Shown here piece after piece: positions 9,101 to 18,400 of a DNA stretch of 41,363 bases; positions within the stretch are counted from its first letter, which is position 1, and each line of letters begins with the position of its first letter. A model generated the notes under the pieces. The model was given only the letters and a program-made list of their open reading frames with translations, ran no database searches and was not told where the DNA came from. Source of the DNA: Oscillospiraceae bacterium (lineage in GTDB: Bacteria; Bacillota; Clostridia; Oscillospirales; Oscillospiraceae). Where the stretch lies: the NCBI GenBank assembly GCA_016292255.1, contig JAEEZZ010000068.1:1-41363 (forward strand). The letters are read 5' to 3'. The position numbers were made by a program, and so were the translations under genes.

Positions 9101-10522
9101 TTATTCCTTTCCGTTCCAACAGTAGGTACACAGGTCGCAGGCCGGCAGGCCGATGGCCTCGATCACGCCTTCCAGCGACTGGAAATCCAGGGTAGAGAAT
9201 TGGAATTTCTCACAGATAGCCTTGCGAAGGGCCTTGCCCCGTTCGGTATCTCCGTCCGCATACTCCTCCAGGTGCTTGAAGCCCTCCTCGCCCTCCAGCT
9301 CCAGGATGACCCGGCGGGCGATCAGCTCCATCTCCGAGGTGGAGCGGGAGAAGTTCAGATACTTGCAGCCGAACATGATGGGCGGGCAGGCGGAGCGCAT
9401 ATGGACGGATCTTGCGCCGTTCTCATAGAGGAACTCCACCGTCTCCCGGAGCTGGGTGCCGCGGACGATGGAATCGTCCACAAAGAGCAGATCCTTGTCC
9501 TTGATCAGCTCCTTCACCGGGATCTGCTTCATCTTGGCGATCTTGTTCCGATCCACCTGCGTGGGCGGCATGAAGCTTCTGGCCCAGGTGGGGGTGTATT
9601 TGATGAAGGCCCGGGCAAAATGCCTGCCGCTTTCATTGGCGTATCCGATGGCGTGGGGCGTGCCGGAATCCGGGACGCCGCCCACATAGTCGATGGGAAG
9701 CTCTCCCCGCTCCCGATCCTTCCGGGCGAGGATCGCGCCGTTGCGGTAGCGCATGGCTTCCACGTTGACGCCCTCATAGGTGGAGGTGGGGTAGCCGTAA
9801 TAGCTCCACAGGAAGGAGCAGATCCGCTTTTCCTTGCCCGGAGGGGAAAGCTGGGTCAGGCCGTCCGGGGTCATGGCGATGATCTCGCCGGGACCCAGCT
9901 CCCGCTCAAAGCTGAAGCCCAGCTTTTCGTAGGCGAAGGACTCCATGCTCACCGCATAGCCGTCCTCCCGTTTGCCGATGGTAACAGGCAGGCGGCCCAA
10001 GCGGTCCCGGGCGGCGATCAGCGTGCCGTCCTCCTCCAGGATCAGAATGGAGGCCGTGCCCACGATGGATCTCTGGGCGAAGCGGATGCCCTCCACAAAG
10101 CTGGTTTTCTGGTCGATCAGAGCGGCAATCAGCTCCACCACGTTGACCTCGCCGCCGGTCTTGGCGTCGAAATGGCCGTGGGAGAAGTCCAGATACTGGT
10201 CGATCAGCTCGTCCGCGTTGTTGATCCGGCCGATGATGCAGATGGCATAGGTGCCGTGGTTGGAGCGGATCAGCAGGGGCTGGGGCTCCGCGTCGCTGAT
10301 GCAGCCGATGGCGGAGCTGCCCTCCATCTCGTCGAAGATGGTCTCGAAGCGGGTGCGGAACGGGGCGTTTTCAATGTTGTGGATCTTCCGCTGCAGGCCG
10401 ATCTCCCGATCCCAGGCCGCCATACCCGCGCGGCGGGTGCCCAGGTGGGAATGATAGTCCGTGCCGAAAAACACGTCGGCCATGCAGTCGTTGCGGGACG
10501 TGATCCCGAAAAAGCCTCCCAT
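9101..10522 (-). CDS. purF: PurF-type PRPP amidotransferase with a degenerate glutaminase domain
   Basis: A 473-residue protein with the PurF layout: N-terminal Ntn-glutaminase domain and C-terminal phosphoribosyltransferase domain. The PRTase part looks functional, with [17 protein letters not shown] (283-299) and the PRPP loop [13 protein letters not shown] (345-357). Cysteines at 235, 379, 386, 462, 465 and 468 are placed as in Fe-S-containing Bacillus-type PurF. The glutaminase is not intact. The canonical MCGxFG is MGGFFG, so the nucleophile Cys is Gly. The region matching GHVRYST reads AIGCISD, and HNGN is replaced by IIGR. ATG 10522 has GGAGG at 7 bp, and no Cys precedes it. By inference it uses free ammonia or is fed by another glutaminase. 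Similar MGGFFG-type proteins occur in other Clostridia as I recall. Confidence 0.9.
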   Translation of the reverse strand: MGGFFGITSRNDCMADVFFGTDYHSHLGTRRAGMAAWDREIGLQRKIHNIENAPFRTRFETIFDEMEGSSAIGCISDAEPQPLLIRSNHGTYAICIIGRINNADELIDQYLDFSHGHFDAKTGGEVNVVELIAALIDQKTSFVEGIRFAQRSIVGTASILILEEDGTLIAARDRLGRLPVTIGKREDGYAVSMESFAYEKLGFSFERELGPGEIIAMTPDGLTQLSPPGKEKRICSFLWSYYGYPTSTYEGVNVEAMRYRNGAILARKDRERGELPIDYVGGVPDSGTPHAIGYANESGRHFARAFIKYTPTWARSFMPPTQVDRNKIAKMKQIPVKELIKDKDLLFVDDSIVRGTQLRETVEFLYENGARSVHMRSACPPIMFGCKYLNFSRSTSEMELIARRVILELEGEEGFKHLEEYADGDTERGKALRKAICEKFQFSTLDFQSLEGVIEAIGLPACDLCTYCWNGKE

Positions 10523-10546
10523 AAGAAGACCTCCTGAATTACGAAT

Positions 10547-11236
10547 TTATTTTGCGAAGAAGAGCTTGGACAGGGTCATGGGGTCGATATACTTTCCGTC
10601 CTTGTAGACGCGCATATTGCCGGAGGCGATCTCGTCGATCAGCATGACCTTGCCGTCCTTGTCGTAGCCGAACTCGAACTTGATGTCGTAGAGCACCATG
10701 CCCTTGGCAGCCATATCGTCAGCCACGATCTGGGTGATCTTCTGGGTCATGGCCTTGATATCGTCGTACTGCTCAGCCGTCATCACGCCCAGGACCACCA
10801 GGCCGTCCTTGGTAACCAGGGGGTCGCCCTTGGCGTCGTTCTTGAAGGTGGTCTCCACGTAGGCGGGCAGGTCGGCGCCCTCGGCAATGTATTCGCCGTA
10901 GCGGCGGAAGAAGCTGCCCACTGCCTTGTGGCGGCAGATCACCTCCAGGCCCTTGCCGAACACCTTGGCGGGCAGGACTTCCATGGTGGTATCGGCCAGA
11001 TTCGCGGAAACGTAGTGGGTCCGGATGCCGGCGGCGTTGATCTTCTCGAAGAAATAGATGGACATCCGCAGGTTCACGTCGCCCACGCCGTCGATGGTCA
11101 GGCCGACGGAGTTCTCACCGGGATCAAAGACGCCGTCCTTTCCGGTGCAGTCATCCTTGAACTTCAGCAGATAGTTGCCGTTCTCAAGGGCGTATACGTT
11201 TTTGGTCTTTCCGGTGTAAACAAGCTTGTTTTCCAT
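10547..11236 (-). CDS. purC: SAICAR synthetase
   Basis: A 229-residue enzyme joining CAIR and aspartate with ATP to give SAICAR. The N-terminal [21 protein letters not shown] and the later [22 protein letters not shown]-like and [13 protein letters not shown] motifs are typical of PurC. Length is normal for the bacterial form. ATG 11236 follows AAGGAG at 7 bp. It is the first structural gene of the purine operon, behind a leader of about 290 nt with an attenuator-like terminator. The next steps before and after it (PurE/PurK and PurB) are not encoded here. Confidence 0.96.
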   Translation of the reverse strand: MENKLVYTGKTKNVYALENGNYLLKFKDDCTGKDGVFDPGENSVGLTIDGVGDVNLRMSIYFFEKINAAGIRTHYVSANLADTTMEVLPAKVFGKGLEVICRHKAVGSFFRRYGEYIAEGADLPAYVETTFKNDAKGDPLVTKDGLVVLGVMTAEQYDDIKAMTQKITQIVADDMAAKGMVLYDIKFEFGYDKDGKVMLIDEIASGNMRVYKDGKYIDPMTLSKLFFAK

Positions 11237-11282
11237 GGTTCCGGTCTCCTTCTTTTTGTTTGATTGAAAATTTGTGGAATAG

Positions 11283-11328
11283 AAAAACCCGGTTCACGCA
11301 GACGTACTCAGACCGCGCAAAAACCGGG
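11283..11328 (-). terminator. Intrinsic terminator in the purC leader (attenuator)
   Basis: On the minus strand CCCGGTT (11328-11322) pairs with AACCGGG (11294-11288), followed at once by TTTTTCT (11287-11281). Inside, CGC/GCG can extend the stem. It lies between the promoter and purC, so it must be bypassed for operon expression. The 5' arm is inside the 41-codon leader frame and its loop contains that frame's stop codon. Confidence 0.75.
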
Positions 11329-11433
11329 CACAACGACAGATTCGGGATATGCGGGCACTGCGCCCGCGGCAACAAGCGGAGTAAGACCCTTGCAGCGGAA
11401 CTTGGGACGGTCGAACGCAAAGCAAGCAGCCAT
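11308..11433 (-). CDS. Putative leader peptide of the purine operon (41 aa)
   Basis: A short frame starts at ATG 11433 and ends in TGA 11310-11308. It is preceded by GAGAGGT at about 7 bp. The product begins MAACFAFDRPKFRCKG and ends VVVPGFCAV; I recognise no family and see no run of a single codon. Its last codons cover the 5' arm of the leader terminator, so a ribosome finishing it would hide that arm and favour read-through. A perfect 6-bp hairpin (11351-11367, GCGGGC/GCCCGC) lies within it just upstream. Translation is inferred only from the start site and the position; a second in-frame-less ATG at about 11440 opens an overlapping 48-codon frame that is a weaker candidate. Confidence 0.4.
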   Translation of the reverse strand: MAACFAFDRPKFRCKGLTPLVAAGAVPAYPESVVVPGFCAV

Positions 11434-11533
11434 AAAGCATACCTCTCAGAATCATTCGTGGCGGATCCGGGAAGCACAGAGCGTCTCTCGCCCCGCCGGA
11501 ACCGATCTCCTCACGCTTGGAACAACTGCACTT

Positions 11534-11562
11534 ACTCTACCACATCTTCCCTGTTTCGTCAA
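11534..11562 (-). promoter_or_regulatory. Promoter of the purine operon
   Basis: On the minus strand -35 TTGACG (11562-11557), a 17-bp spacer and -10 TAGAGT (11539-11534) give a good sigma-A promoter. Transcription should start near 11527, leaving a leader of about 290 nt before purC. Confidence 0.75.
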
Positions 11563-11564
11563 TG

Positions 11565-11580
11565 CAAGAACCGGATCTTG
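11565..11580. promoter_or_regulatory. 16-bp palindrome just upstream of the pur -35 box
   Basis: CAAGAACCGGATCTTG is an inverted repeat with one mismatched pair, 2 bp upstream of the -35 of the purine operon promoter. It could be an operator or activator site. It does not match the Bacillus PurBox, and its role is unknown. Confidence 0.35.
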
Positions 11581-11656
11581 TTTGAAATTTGTGAAAAGCG
11601 TCCGTTTCTGTTTGGGGCTGCGGAGACAAAGCAGGGCATTTTGACAATTTCTCCGA

Positions 11657-11685
11657 TTGATTATCAAAACTATTTATGATATAAT
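11657..11685 (+). promoter_or_regulatory. Promoter of the phosphopantetheinyl transferase gene
   Basis: -35 TTGATT (11657-11662), 17-bp spacer and a perfect -10 TATAAT (11680-11685) preceded by TGA, an extended -10. It is divergent from the purine operon promoter about 95 bp away. Confidence 0.75.
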
Positions 11686-11743
11686 CAAAAATAGTTTTTT
11701 GAACTGCAAAAATCATCTGAAATCATCACAGGGAGGGGCATCC

Positions 11744-12427
11744 ATGGAGATCCGGCTGTTTTGCGCTGACCTGCAGGCTTTGGAGGATCCCGCCCTGTTC
11801 CGGCAGCTGTACGAAGGGGTCTCCGAGACCCGCAGAGCCAAGGTCGACCGGATCCGTACCGGGCTCGGGCGGCTGCAGTCGCTGGGGGCAGGGGCGCTGC
11901 TGGAAGCGTCCCTGGCTGAGCTGGGGGTACGGGCGCCGTGTCCTGTGGAGGACGCCAACGGCAAGCCCTGTCTCCCCGGCCGGGCGGGGCTGTGCTTCAA
12001 TCTCTCCCATTCCGGGGCCAAGGTCCTCTGCGCCGTTTCTGACCGGGACATCGGCTGCGACGTGGAGCGGATCCGCGCCGCCAGGCTCAAGCTCGCGCAG
12101 CGGTACTTCTGCGCCGAGGAATACGAGGCTCTGCTGCGCTGCGGCGAAGGCCCGGCCAGGGATGCGCTGTTTTACCGCTATTGGACTTTGAAGGAGAGCT
12201 TTTTGAAGGCCGTGGGGACCGGCCTGCGAATCCCGCTGAACGCCTTCTGCGTGCTGCCGGAGGCTTCCGGGATCACCCTGCGCCAGCAGGTAGACCCGCG
12301 GCACTTCGAGCTCCGGGACTTTACCGCGGAGGGGTATCGATTCGCGGTCTGCAGCGCGGAGCGGCCGCTGGACGGACTCTGTCTCCGGACGCGGGACTTT
12401 ACCGAGATTGCGGCGCTGCTGCGCTGA
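11744..12427 (+). CDS. 4'-phosphopantetheinyl transferase, Sfp type
   Basis: A 227-residue enzyme of the Sfp/Gsp/HetI superfamily. It moves 4'-phosphopantetheine from CoA to a serine on a carrier protein. The Mg/CoA motif DIGCDVERIR and the downstream FYRYWTLKESFLKAVGTGL (W-x-x-K-E-S-x-x-K) are plain, as is FNLSHSGAKVLCAV. The size fits the long Sfp group rather than the short AcpS group. ATG 11744 has GGAGG at 7 bp; the frame stays open upstream to 11657 across the promoter and is not used there. It stands alone between its own promoter and terminator. The likely partner is the acyl carrier protein encoded at 22192-22410, but no biosynthetic cluster is adjacent. Confidence 0.9.
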   Translation: MEIRLFCADLQALEDPALFRQLYEGVSETRRAKVDRIRTGLGRLQSLGAGALLEASLAELGVRAPCPVEDANGKPCLPGRAGLCFNLSHSGAKVLCAVSDRDIGCDVERIRAARLKLAQRYFCAEEYEALLRCGEGPARDALFYRYWTLKESFLKAVGTGLRIPLNAFCVLPEASGITLRQQVDPRHFELRDFTAEGYRFAVCSAERPLDGLCLRTRDFTEIAALLR

Positions 12428-12458
12428 GCGCTGGGGACATACGAACATAGAAACGAAA

Positions 12459-12489
12459 TCGGGGCTGCCCTTCGGCAGCCCCGACTTTT
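12459..12489 (+). terminator. Bidirectional terminator between the PPTase and peptidase genes
   Basis: An 11-bp perfect stem (TCGGGGCTGCC 12459-12469 with its complement 12474-12484, loop CTTC) is followed by CTTTTC on the plus strand. Read on the minus strand the hairpin is followed by TTTCGTTTC, so it may also end the peptidase transcript converging from the right. Confidence 0.8.
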
Positions 12490-12493
12490 CATG

Positions 12494-15400
12494 TCAGTTC
12501 ATCATGCGATAGAGGAAGGTCACGACCTGGGCACGGTTGCAGACCGTATCCGGGCTGAAGCGATCCGTGGTGGTACCGGCGGTAATGCCGTTCTCCCAGG
12601 CCCACAGGACGGCGGGCGCGAAGTAGGCGTCCATGTCCAGATCCCGGAACGGGCTGACGCTGGTTTCCGGTTCGGGACTGCCGGCGAGACGCCAGAGGAA
12701 GGTCACGACCTGCGATCTGGTGCAGGTGGCGTAGGGGCTGAATCTGTTCTCACCGGTGCCGGCGGTGATGCCCATGCCGACGGCCCAGAGGACAGCCTTC
12801 TCATAATAGCTGCCGGGCTCCACGTCGGTGAAGGGATTCTCCATGCTCTCCGGCTCCGGGCTGCCTGCTGCCCGCCACAGGAAGGTCACGGTCTGGGCTC
12901 TGGTGCAGATCTGGGCGGGGCTGAAGGTGGTCTCGGTGGTGCCCGCGGTGACGTGCTTCACAATGGCCCAGTCGATGGCGTCGTGGGCCCAGTGTCCCTT
13001 GGCCGGCATATCGGTAAAGATCTTGCCGGGGCAGCCCTCGCCGCCGTCGCAGGGCAGGGTGGGCTCGCCGCCCTCTCCCTCGGTGGTGTAGTAGACCGTG
13101 CCGGAGGGCGTCTCTGCCCAGAGGCTGAGGCCGATCCCGGTGCTTGCGGTACACATGAAGAAGGAGCCGTAGCCGATGTAGGGATAGCTGGTGGCGTTCA
13201 CGTTCTTGATGTTGACCTCGCCGTTCTGCTGCATGGTGAACGACCAGTCGCAGGTCGCGGCGTCATAGCTGCTCACTGCCTGAAGCGCAAGGGTCTGCTC
13301 GGCAAGGTAGCTTTGCTTCTCCGCATTCTGGATCGCGTAGTTTCCGTTCTTGCTCTGCACGTCGAACACGTACAGCTCGGAGGCGCCGGAGATCGCGTCG
13401 TCCTCCAGGGTCATGCCGGAGGAGATGAAGGCGGTAGCGCCGCCGGAGTTGCCGGATTCGTAGCTTCCGCCGGCAATACCGGTGAGAACCGTGCAGGTGT
13501 TGGTCTTTCCGCGGGTGATCATCCAGCGGCCGCTCCAATCGGCAGGGGCCTCTGTCTGAAGGGTATAGACCACTTCCCCGTTGCCGCCCTCCACTCTGGA
13601 GAACAGGGCATAGAGGGTGATATTCTCCGGCGCGACGTAGTTGCCGTTCAGGATCCCGGTGGGCCGCACGGTCACGTTGTTGTAAGTCCCGGTGACCCAA
13701 CCCAGGAACTTGTAGCCCTCCGGCGCCTGGGCCGTGGGCAGGGTGATCCCCGTGCCGGTGTTGGATTCCATCGGCGCGATCACCGTGGTGTTGCCAAAGA
13801 CGGAGAAGGTGACGGTAAAGGTGTTGCCCAGGGCGGGAACGTAGCTGTCGATGAAGCTGTAGCCGCAGTGGACGCAGGTATGGGTGGTGTAGCCCTGGGA
13901 GGTCTGGGTGGGCGGCGTCACCACGTCCTCGTAGCTGCAGTTCTCCGTTGCCGTCTGGCCGCAGACGTTGCAGACGTGATCGTGGGTGCCGTCGTTGTTG
14001 GACGTGCAGGAAGCGCCCTCATAGTTGTGCTCGCCGGTGGCGGGAACCACTGTGTCGGCCAGGCTGATCTGATTCTGCCCCTGGGCGTCGGAGAAATACT
14101 TGCCGCAGATCGTGCAGCGCCAATACTCCGTGTTGCCGTGGGCGCCGCAGGTGGGGGGCACCGCTTCGTGGTGCTCCAGCTCGTGGGTGTGGTTCGCCGC
14201 TACCGGGTTGGTGGTATAATACGGCGTGCCGGTGGGCTCGCCCTTCCAGAGGAACACGCCCCAATAGTTTGTGCTGGAGGAGGTGTCCCAATAGTTGCTG
14301 GAGGTATAGCACAGGGCGTAAGTGGAGTAAATCAGGGAGGAGACCAGGAACTTGCCCTCGTAGCTGTCTGTGTCCTTGGTGACAGTCCACTTGGCGTTCG
14401 AAGAAACCGTATCCACCGCGTTCAGGCCGCTGCTGGCGTCGTTGACATAGACCCCGTCCATGCTGGCGGACTTGATGGTATAGGCCGCGGCGGTATCGCT
14501 GTGCTCAAAGATGAAGATGTTGGTCAGCGGCACGTCCGTCATTACGCTGCCGTCCGTGATGGTCGCGCCTGCGGTGGAGATCTTCGTCTCATACTTGTGG
14601 TTCTTGTATTGCTCGCCCTTGGGGATCGTGGGCAGGATATAGCTGTCGCTGGTCTTGCCGGAGCTGATGACATAGCGGCCCTCGATCTCATCCGGGGTCT
14701 CCGTCACCAGGCGGAAGAGCTCGCCGTCGTTGCCCTCAAAGCGCCGGAACATGGCGTAGAGCGTAGTATTCTCCGTCAGGGTGTACTGCTCCCGGGGGAG
14801 ATAGTAGTCGGGCGTCTGCTCCGTCTCCAGCAGGGTGGCTCCGTACCAGCCGATAAAGCTGTAGTCCTCGGTGAAGTTGGTGTTCTGGATCGTGCCGGGA
14901 AGCTGGATGGAATCGTTGAGGTAACCGGTCACGCTGCCCTCGTCTTCCCCGTTGGCCACAAAATGAACCGTGATCTGGGGTCTGGGCGCAAAGTTGACCT
15001 GGATGGAGCAGTCAGAGCTGGGATTCACAGAGATGGTGTTCCCGTTGATCACAAGCTCCGCCGTGCCGCTGAGCACCTGGGCGGACTCCACGTAATAGCC
15101 CTCGATGGGTTCTGCCAGGATGGAGCTGCCATAGACGGCAACGCTGCCCCAGGCGGGATTGTTGACGCTGGCGGTGATGGTGTAGCTCAGCTCCTCAGGC
15201 TGGGCAGTCGCCTCGTTCTCGGCGTAGTCGCCTGCGAAGACCTTGAGGTTTGCGGGATTGCTGATGCCGGAGATGTCGAAGCTGTAGGTGACGGTCTGGC
15301 CCCGGACGCTCTGCTCGGGGATCAGCTGCTGCACCGTGGTGCTGCCGTTCAGCAGCGCCAGCTTGGCGATCCAGTTCTCATCCTTGACTGTCACGACGAC

Positions 15401-18400
15401 CTGCGTGCCGTTTCGAATGGCGGAGAGGATCACGGGGGCGGTATTGTCCATGTAGAAGTCATAGCCCACCAGGGCGCCCTTGCCCAGGACGTTATTCTGC
15501 AGCACCCTTGCAAAGCCGGAGCTTGTCAGCACACCGGCGGTAACTGCGTTCAGATCCTCATTAACCTGCATGGCGTTGTATTCGGGGATCGCGTAATAGC
15601 CGAAGCGGATCCGGTCTCCCTCCTGGGCGCCGTAGGAGGCAAAGGTCTTATTCACAGACTTGGTTTTGCTGTAGTTGTTCTGCCATGCGCCGCTGGACTG
15701 GGCGTAGTACATTCCTTGAACATTGGTGTTGTCCACCGTGGAATCCAGAACGCCGGTCACCTGGCCCTGCTCATTGATCCTGCTGACGCCGATGCCGGTG
15801 GTACCGGCGGGCCGGACCAGCAGATAGCGGATCTGCTTGACGGTGTCGGTGGTACGCATGGCCAGACGATCCGCCGGGAAGGGAGTCTCGGTGAAGTAGG
15901 GGTTGCCGGTCACGTACTTGGTGGTGCTGGAGGAGCCGCGGGAATAGGTGATGTAGTTGGTGCTGCCGTCGCCGGCGTAGCCGGTGCGGGGGTCGCCGTT
16001 CACGTTCACGTCCACATAGGAGCTATGGTCGAACATATTGGGATCCGTCCAGGAGCCGTAGAAGCCCAGGATGGGGATGGAATGCCGCACGTCCAGCTTC
16101 GCGCCGTCGGTCGTGGTGGTCTGGCTCTCCACATAGGTAAAGCCTTCCACATATGCGCCCCGGGGATAGAGGGCGTCAAACTCGCTCATGTCGGCGGGAA
16201 TGGTGATGGTGACCGTCACAGTCTGGCTGCCGCCGGCGGGAACGGTCACGGTGCTGCCGGTGGAGTAGGAGACGGGCCAGTCCAGCAAAGTGGTGGACTG
16301 AGCCATATGGGCATAGCCGTCCTCGCCCACGTAGCGACCCTGGGTGAACAGGTCGGTGGACAGGGCGTAGGTCTGCGCCTGAGAAGCGGTGTTGTAGAGG
16401 TTGAACGACCAGGTATAGCTGCCGAAGCGGGCGGGCTTGTCGCCGATCTCCGCCTTGACCTTGCCGTCCGCGTAGGAGACGTTGGCGTCCTCGTTCATGA
16501 AAATGAAGGACGAAGCGTGTACCGCCTGCCGGACGTTCGCCAGGCCTGCGCCCTGCTGCAGAATGGAATAATAGGGGCCGTCCTCGCTGCCGATGTGCAT
16601 AGGCACTGCAGTGGACATCAGCAGGCTCTGCACGATCTGACGGGTGGTCTTGCCCGGGATGCTGATGTTGTTTTCCCGCAGATACTGCCCCAGGGTGCCG
16701 GTCAGGCCGGAGATATGGGGCGCGGCCATGGAGGTGCCGGACATCAGCTCATACTGATCCGAGCCGCCTTCGATCGCGCCGCTCTTGGCCTTGTTGGTGC
16801 CCCAGACAGAGTAGATACTGCCGCCGGGAGCCGTGATCTCGGGCTTCATGGTCAGCGCGCCGGGAGCGCCCCAGGAGGAGAAGTCGGACATCTCCGCATT
16901 CGCGGAGATCTGCGTCGATTCCGCATGGTCGGTCACCTGCACCGTTCCGGTGTAATAGGTAATGCTGCCGGCGGTGTGTGCCTCAGAGTTTTCCTTGATG
17001 GTCAGCGCATCGGCCAGGGTGATGGCTACCATGGGGAAGCTGCCGGTGTAATCGGTCAGAGACATGTTGACAGTGCCGGAGATGTCGTTGGCCACCACAA
17101 GGCCCTTGGGGTTGTAGCTGATGGCGTTGTTGCCCTTGTCTACAAAGCTGATCTCGCCGCGGTTGACCAGGACGATCTTGCCCGCCAGGGACAGCTGAGC
17201 ATTGACGGTGCTGTAATCCGAGGCGTTGCCCACGGCGTCAATGTACACGTAGTCGTAGCTGCCGGCCACGTCGGTCATCTTGCCGCCGCTGTTGCCGGTC
17301 TCCGTATAGAACACCTTCTGGCTGTCGTTAAAGATCATCGGCGTGCCGCGCACGTGCGTATTGTCCGCGGAGGCAACACAGAGGGAGTTGAGATAGGAAC
17401 CGGGATCGCCGCCGGTGTGCATATGCACGTCCTCGATATAGAGGTCGTAATTGTCGCCGTTGGCGTCCTGCAGGAATTCCGTGAAGGAAAAGCTGTTGCC
17501 TGCGGAAATGGAGACCACCATCTTGGTGTTGGCGTTCATATCTGCGATCTTGTTCCAGGTATTCTGATAGCTGCTGGCGTCAGAATAGCTGAAGCCCTGC
17601 GAGGCGGAGCCCAGGGACATATTCACCACGTCGCAGTCCAGCACAAGGGCGTCTTCGATGGCGCCCACATAGGTGGAATCAAAGGGGCCGTATCCGGAGC
17701 CGAAGACCTTCATGACAAAGATCTGGGCGTCCGGGGCCATGCCCAACGCGCCCACGGCGTCCGCAGCGTCCACGTAGTCCGAGCCGCTCTTGATAAAGCG
17801 GTTCGCGGCGGCGATGCCGGCCACATGAGAGCCGTGCTCGCTCTGCGTGTCGTTCAGGTGGTTGATGGTGGTATTATAATCCACATAGTTGTAGCCAAAG
17901 GGGATCTTGCTGGAGACGTAGACCGCGGAGCTGGCGTTCAGCTGGCTCTTGATGGCGTTCAGATCCGCCTGGGTAAAGAGATCCACGTCCTTGCCGGTCT
18001 CCTGGATCGCGTGCTCAAAGGCGTCCGCATCGAAGGACTGGTGGGTGGTGTCGATGCCGGTATCGATGATGGCGATACGGGTGCCGGCGCCGGTGTAGCC
18101 CTCGGCCCAGACCTCGGAGGCGCCGACCATATAGGTGGCGGTGTTGGCGGTGTTGGGCTGAGCAGGCTCTTCCTTCACCGGCTCATCATTCTGGAAGCAG
18201 CGCTCCAGCTCCACGCTCTTTACGCCGGGAACCTGTCTGACCAGATCCAGCTCGCCGTAGGGAAGCTCCACAGATATGGCGTTGGCCAGCAGCGTCAGGT
18301 TCATCTTCACATCGAGCTTGGCGCCGATGGCGTTTTCGATCCTTGCCTGGACGTCATTCTGCTTGGACTTCAGCTGATCGCGGTAGGCAACCAGAGAAGC

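Noticed and set aside
11237-11530. Purine, PRPP or ykkC-type riboswitch in the purC leader
   Set aside because: I looked for the conserved cores on the minus strand and could not match one. A covariance-model search would be decisive.
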